Source: Sphingobacterium sp. N143
Lineage (GTDB): Bacteria > Bacteroidota > Bacteroidia > Sphingobacteriales > Sphingobacteriaceae
Assembly (NCBI RefSeq): GCF_030325625.1
Contig: NZ_JACAIS010000002.1
Location: 626,581 to 690,580 of the forward strand
Length of the DNA stretch: 64,000 nt
Reading direction: 5' to 3'
Part shown: piece after piece, positions 60,463-64,000 of the stretch
Layout of the letters: each line of letters starts with the position of its first letter
Position numbering within the stretch: the stretch's first letter is position 1
Position numbers and translations under genes: made by a program
The notes under the pieces: generated by a model
Database searches by the model: none
Seen by the model: the letters and a program-made list of their open reading frames with translations, nothing else
What the model was told of the DNA's origin: nothing

Positions 60463-61242
60463 TTACTTAAATTCTGGAGCTCTCTTTTCTAAGAATGCCG
60501 CTACCCCCTCTTTGAAATCTGCTGTGCCGAACAAGTGCCCAAATGCATCCATCTCTACATGGTTACCTTTCCGAGTTTTGTCTTCAGCTGCATTAATAGC
60601 ATCTATGGCTTGGGTTACAGCGGAACGAGAACGTGTGAATATTTTCTGCAGAATAGTTTCAGCGCGCGCCATGAGTTGCTCTTGAGGGACAACCTCATTA
60701 ACCAATCCTATAGCAGCAGCTTTTTGAGCATCAATCATATCGCCGGTTAAAATCATTTGCATAGCATGTCCCTTTCCTACCAATGCGGGAAGACGTTGCG
60801 TTCCACCATAGCCAGGGATCAACCCCAACGAAACTTCCGGGAGCCCCATTTTAGCACTTTCAGTAGCTATCCGTATATGACAGGCCAAAGCCAATTCAAG
60901 GCCACCTCCCAAAGCATATCCATTTATTGCCGCAACAACAGGCTTTGGGGCCCCTTGGATAAGATCCGAAAAAAGAATATGCCCACGCTCACTTAAGGAG
61001 CGTGCCTGAATAACGGATAGATCGGTAAATTCTTTTATATCCGCTCCCGCAATAAATGCCTTCTGCCCGGCCCCAGTCAATATTATACCCCGAACTAGGT
61101 TATCAGCATTGAAATGCATAAAAACATCCTGCAATTCATCAAGAGTAGCCTGATTAAGAGCATTCAATTGAGCTTCACGGTCGATCACGATATAGCCAAT
61201 ACTATCTTTGACCTCGCATCTTAAATTCGAATATTGGACCAT
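60463..61242 (-). CDS. Enoyl-CoA hydratase/isomerase family protein
   Basis: A 259-residue crotonase, probably hydrating short-chain 2-enoyl-CoA in fatty acid or butyrate metabolism. The oxyanion-hole segment AFIAGADIKEF, the catalytic Glu in YALGGGLELALACHI (about residue 114) and the second Glu in MGLPEVSLGLIPGYGGTQRL (about 134) are both present, as in classic hydratases such as Crt. The length is normal. It is separated from the DUF5686 gene by 5 bases, so the two are co-transcribed, though a functional link is not obvious. Confidence 0.93.
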   Translation of the reverse strand: MVQYSNLRCEVKDSIGYIVIDREAQLNALNQATLDELQDVFMHFNADNLVRGIILTGAGQKAFIAGADIKEFTDLSVIQARSLSERGHILFSDLIQGAPKPVVAAINGYALGGGLELALACHIRIATESAKMGLPEVSLGLIPGYGGTQRLPALVGKGHAMQMILTGDMIDAQKAAAIGLVNEVVPQEQLMARAETILQKIFTRSRSAVTQAIDAINAAEDKTRKGNHVEMDAFGHLFGTADFKEGVAAFLEKRAPEFK

Positions 61243-61247
61243 AATAA

Positions 61248-63788
61248 TTAAAAATTAAAATGTAACGATGCAGTGAAGGTATCTGCTGGAATGCCTTCTC
61301 CACCTTTGTAACTTAACCTCTTTTTATACTCTAATCTAAGTAATTTAAAAATATTATCCACACCCACCAATCCTTCAATATAAGGTTTGTTTCGCAATGC
61401 CCTAGTCTGAACAATCCCGTCTTTATCTGGTTCAAAACGAACATTTCCAGGGGTAACGAAAGGATTATTGATATCGCTCAATTTTCCGTAAAATGCTTTG
61501 AAACCTGTAAGCTCACGCCATTTTAGCCTCTTGAACAAAGGAATTCTATTAAAGAAAAATCCATTCCAATTGTGATGATAGGTCAACTTCAAAAATTGAT
61601 CCGACACAAATTCCGAGCTTGCCATCAGATCAAAATTTACTAAGGGACCTGCTTTATCTTTGGTGACTTCGGGCAGTTCCAATAAAGTATAAGGGAGATG
61701 TTTGCCCCAGATTCTTCCACCCGAAAACTCGAAATCCGCCTGACCCGCCGGAGATAAAAACAACCTTTTGAACACACTGAACCGTAAAGCATTGTAATTA
61801 TAATCGGCTCCCCAGAAGCCTTTCAACCCTTTATTGTATTGCAAAGTAAATATTGGATATTTGTTCTCAACCGTCCCACGGTCCAGATTATGATAAGTAA
61901 ATTCCTCGTTTGGGGCCCAGCGCAAAATCAGCTGCAGATCATTGGTATTCACCATACGAATGGTATCCGGAACAGGTAGATTGTTAATATAATATAGATC
62001 TCCGCGGGGTTGTCGGCGGGTATGCGTAAATGCTGTTCCAATGCTAACATGATTGCCGAATTCAATTAAATGGTCCAGCCTATAAATATCATTGAACTGC
62101 CATTTATTGGGTCTGTTTCTTCCAAAGGACCTAAAAAAGCCATCCCCTTTCAAAAATCCCAGGTTACGTCCCGGCTCCATCACATCATGTTGAACAGTAA
62201 AGCGTAGATAGTTTGCCGGAAACTGGACAATACGTTCGCCATTTAGCGTAAATGCAGTACTCAGGTAATACTTCAACGCCTTATCTTTATCACCGTAGGC
62301 AACATACCCCTCCATAAATGCTTTCTCCGAAAACAGACGTGTGGTACGGCCGCTCAACCGAAAACGATTGCCCTCATAATTATTTCGACTATAAAGGTAT
62401 TCCAAAGGACCGAACTCAAATTTCCCGACATTATAATATCCTTTTGCCAATAAATAACCCAGTGCTACCAAACGGTTGAACGAACGCATATTTTGAACCG
62501 AATCAACTTTTTGATATGCTCCGAGTTCGGCCGTACTTAACGGCGTCGGTCTGATTTGAACCATTGGAATATTTGGGGCAGACTGGAGTAAATATCGCTT
62601 CTCTACTGGAACGCCAGCAAAACTTTCAGCGGAGATTGAATCCGTACGATGCCTTAAAAATTGGGTTTCTCTCCGCCCATATAAAACATCCGATTTACGT
62701 GCACCAAATAACATTTTCAGATCGGCATGTATAGGGATCATGCTGCCATTTTTAAACTCCTGATAGCCCAGGTCAATCTGTATGTCATTGATCCAATTGA
62801 TATTTGCCCCGCGCCCAATATTCAAGGTCGCCTGTTGAACGGCATATCGCGTATCGTCAGAAATCCACAGTACCCCATAGAAGAGCAAATCAATATTTGA
62901 TTTGCCTTCAAAATGAAGTTCGATATAATCCTTACCCTCTATTTTTACAGTATCCTGAATATGATATTTATAGAATGCTGTCGCTCCAGTTGCTATTGGG
63001 CTCAACACACCCTTATTCACAATCTGAATCGTATTTCCATAGAGATCCACATCACGTAGGAGTGTCTGGAACCGGGTCTGCCAATTATCATTGTTAAAAA
63101 AACGAGGGTTCAGTTCCGTTTGATTATGGCTGGTGATAATTTTCTTACTGCGGTTAGGATCATGCGAGGAATATACATTGGCATAGTTTTCTTCCAGATA
63201 GAATGGAGAAATGGTCAGCCCCCTAAATACCGTCGAATCTACATTTTCAAAAAGAAACCTAAATTGTTTCGGAAACTTCTTTGCTTTATCCACAGGATCA
63301 ACGAAACCAAATTGGGTCTTTTCATATTCATCAAAACGAATTTCTGGAATACGGCTATAATGATTTTGTGACTTATGGGCAATGACTTGTTCTATCAATG
63401 CAATCGCAGGGTCTTTGGGTTTTCTTTTTTTTCGGCTGATAACAACCTCGTCCAGGGTATTGTCCTTTGCGGTAAGGTTGACTACCATCAATGAATCGTG
63501 CAAGTGGCCAATATCAACTATTCTACGTTCATAGCCAACCGCCCCAAACCCCAATTGTCGATATTGCTTAATATGCTGGACTTTAAAATATCCCAAAGTG
63601 TCGCTTACACTGCCTACATCCTCACCGATCCAATGGATAGACACGCTGGAAATACCTTTACCAGTTTGCTCATCGATCACCTTCCCACGGATAAACTCTT
63701 GTGCGATCACTTGACTTCCGATGAGAAGGTATAGCAACACACACACAAAATAAGCTGAAAAAGATTTAACACACACTTTAAACACCAT
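61248..63788 (-). CDS. DUF5686 outer-membrane protein with carboxypeptidase-like N-terminal domain
   Basis: An 846-residue outer-membrane protein found in Bacteroidota. A signal peptide (about 12-30, cleaved after VIAQ) is followed by a carboxypeptidase regulatory-like domain (about 32-115, FIRGKVIDEQTGKGISSV) and then the DUF5686 region with a predicted beta-barrel to the C-terminus, ending in an aromatic residue (SLHFNF). Role unknown; it may take part in surface protein or polysaccharide export. It overlaps nothing, lies upstream of the crotonase gene by 5 bases, and no promoter box was found before it. Confidence 0.88.
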   Translation of the reverse strand: MVFKVCVKSFSAYFVCVLLYLLIGSQVIAQEFIRGKVIDEQTGKGISSVSIHWIGEDVGSVSDTLGYFKVQHIKQYRQLGFGAVGYERRIVDIGHLHDSLMVVNLTAKDNTLDEVVISRKKRKPKDPAIALIEQVIAHKSQNHYSRIPEIRFDEYEKTQFGFVDPVDKAKKFPKQFRFLFENVDSTVFRGLTISPFYLEENYANVYSSHDPNRSKKIITSHNQTELNPRFFNNDNWQTRFQTLLRDVDLYGNTIQIVNKGVLSPIATGATAFYKYHIQDTVKIEGKDYIELHFEGKSNIDLLFYGVLWISDDTRYAVQQATLNIGRGANINWINDIQIDLGYQEFKNGSMIPIHADLKMLFGARKSDVLYGRRETQFLRHRTDSISAESFAGVPVEKRYLLQSAPNIPMVQIRPTPLSTAELGAYQKVDSVQNMRSFNRLVALGYLLAKGYYNVGKFEFGPLEYLYSRNNYEGNRFRLSGRTTRLFSEKAFMEGYVAYGDKDKALKYYLSTAFTLNGERIVQFPANYLRFTVQHDVMEPGRNLGFLKGDGFFRSFGRNRPNKWQFNDIYRLDHLIEFGNHVSIGTAFTHTRRQPRGDLYYINNLPVPDTIRMVNTNDLQLILRWAPNEEFTYHNLDRGTVENKYPIFTLQYNKGLKGFWGADYNYNALRFSVFKRLFLSPAGQADFEFSGGRIWGKHLPYTLLELPEVTKDKAGPLVNFDLMASSEFVSDQFLKLTYHHNWNGFFFNRIPLFKRLKWRELTGFKAFYGKLSDINNPFVTPGNVRFEPDKDGIVQTRALRNKPYIEGLVGVDNIFKLLRLEYKKRLSYKGGEGIPADTFTASLHFNF

Positions 63789-63860
63789 CTAAAAACTGAT
63801 AGGATTTCCTCTTCCCAATATACAATTTGTATTCAAGAGTTATATCATTAAATATAAAAA

Positions 63861-63884
63861 AAGCATAACGAAATCGTTATGCTT
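63861..63884 (-). terminator. Orphan minus-direction terminator
   Basis: Perfect 10-bp stem AAGCATAACG / CGTTATGCTT with a 4-base loop. The T tail (TTTTTTTATATTT) is on the minus strand, so it would end a minus-strand gene lying to the right. None is visible before the insertion-sequence-like end at about 63922. Confidence 0.6.
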
Positions 63885-63921
63885 CAGTAAACAACATTAA
63901 AGGTATTGAAGTTGCTACATT

Positions 63922-64000
63922 TGAGTGGACATTAAGTTAAGAGAATTTTAATAACTTAAGAGACTTATGTCAAGAGAAAGAAAAGTTTATACCAAAGAGT
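63922..64000 (+). mobile_element. Left end of a possible IS3-family insertion sequence, cut by window
   Basis: TGAGTGGACATTAAGTTAAG looks like the inverted-repeat end of an IS3-type element (TG at the end, a GGACATTAAG motif). It is followed 45 bases later by the start of a basic protein. The right end is outside the window, so target duplication cannot be checked. Confidence 0.45.
63967..64000 (+). CDS. N-terminus of a possible IS3-family transposase OrfA
   Basis: Eleven codons from ATG to the window end read MSRERKVYTKE. This basic start resembles the first residues of IS3-type OrfA proteins, which usually go on to a helix-turn-helix after an FK motif. Too short to be sure. Confidence 0.45.
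   Translation, partial: MSRERKVYTKE

Noticed and set aside
1..64000. CRISPR arrays, rRNA genes or a replication origin
   Set aside because: No regularly spaced repeats, rRNA sequence or DnaA-box cluster was noticed in the window.

Overview
The window reads as a chromosomal segment of a Bacteroidota bacterium, most likely family Sphingobacteriaceae (Sphingobacterium-like). Supporting signs are the moderate-to-low GC content, promoters with the phylum-specific -7 element TAnnTTTG (often with TTG/TTTG about 20 bases upstream), weak Shine-Dalgarno signals, outer-membrane proteins with carboxypeptidase-like N-terminal domains, DUF5686 and DUF4293 proteins, and a complete pectin-utilisation locus. 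The genus is inference.

Layout. 1-6.1 kb: the 3' end of phosphofructokinase, a small lipoprotein, a TlpA-like thioredoxin, a TPM/TPM/LemA cluster, an FAD oxidoreductase and tRNA-Gly(GCC). 6.1-20.7 kb: an MFS efflux-type transporter, the sufBCD Fe-S assembly genes, an Lrp/AsnC regulator with an uncharacterised partner, ung, small membrane or secreted proteins, a hexapeptide acyltransferase, an MsbA-like ABC exporter with truA, and murF. 20.9-38.1 kb: the pectin locus. Secreted or envelope enzymes (pectinesterase, GH28, GH105, PL10, and the divergent CE12 acetylesterase) cut and de-esterify pectin. ExuT imports hexuronate, and UxaC, UxaB, UxaA, KdgK and KDPG aldolase convert it to pyruvate and glyceraldehyde-3-phosphate. 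An unusual aldehyde dehydrogenase next to the operon may act on the latter. A LacI-family regulator and a shared bipartite operator (GCAAACGT-N8-ACGTTTGC) at both ends of the locus suggest one local regulon.

38.1-53.6 kb: an outer-membrane beta-barrel protein, a PadR/PspC autoregulated pair, VanZ, ComF, rlmN, miaE, a luciferase-like oxidoreductase, MprF, a glycosyltransferase, a metallo-beta-lactamase-fold hydrolase, dcd and a phosphopantetheinyl transferase. 53.6-60.2 kb is the accessory part. The 3' end of tRNA-Glu is duplicated as a 24-bp direct repeat 1.6 kb downstream, bracketing an AT-rich islet with a gene fragment and a small membrane protein. Beyond it lie a 622-residue protein with duplicated beta/gamma-crystallin-like domains and two convergent ankyrin-repeat genes. 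60.4-64 kb: a crotonase, a DUF5686 outer-membrane protein, and what looks like the left end of an IS3-type insertion sequence cut by the window edge.

The best candidates for something undescribed are the crystallin/ankyrin trio beside the tRNA-Glu islet, the LacI-type operator family in the pectin locus, the aldehyde dehydrogenase lacking the usual general-base glutamate, and a group of housekeeping genes whose -7 boxes lie so close to the start codon that their mRNAs should be leaderless or nearly so. Everything here is from reading the sequence; no database search was run.
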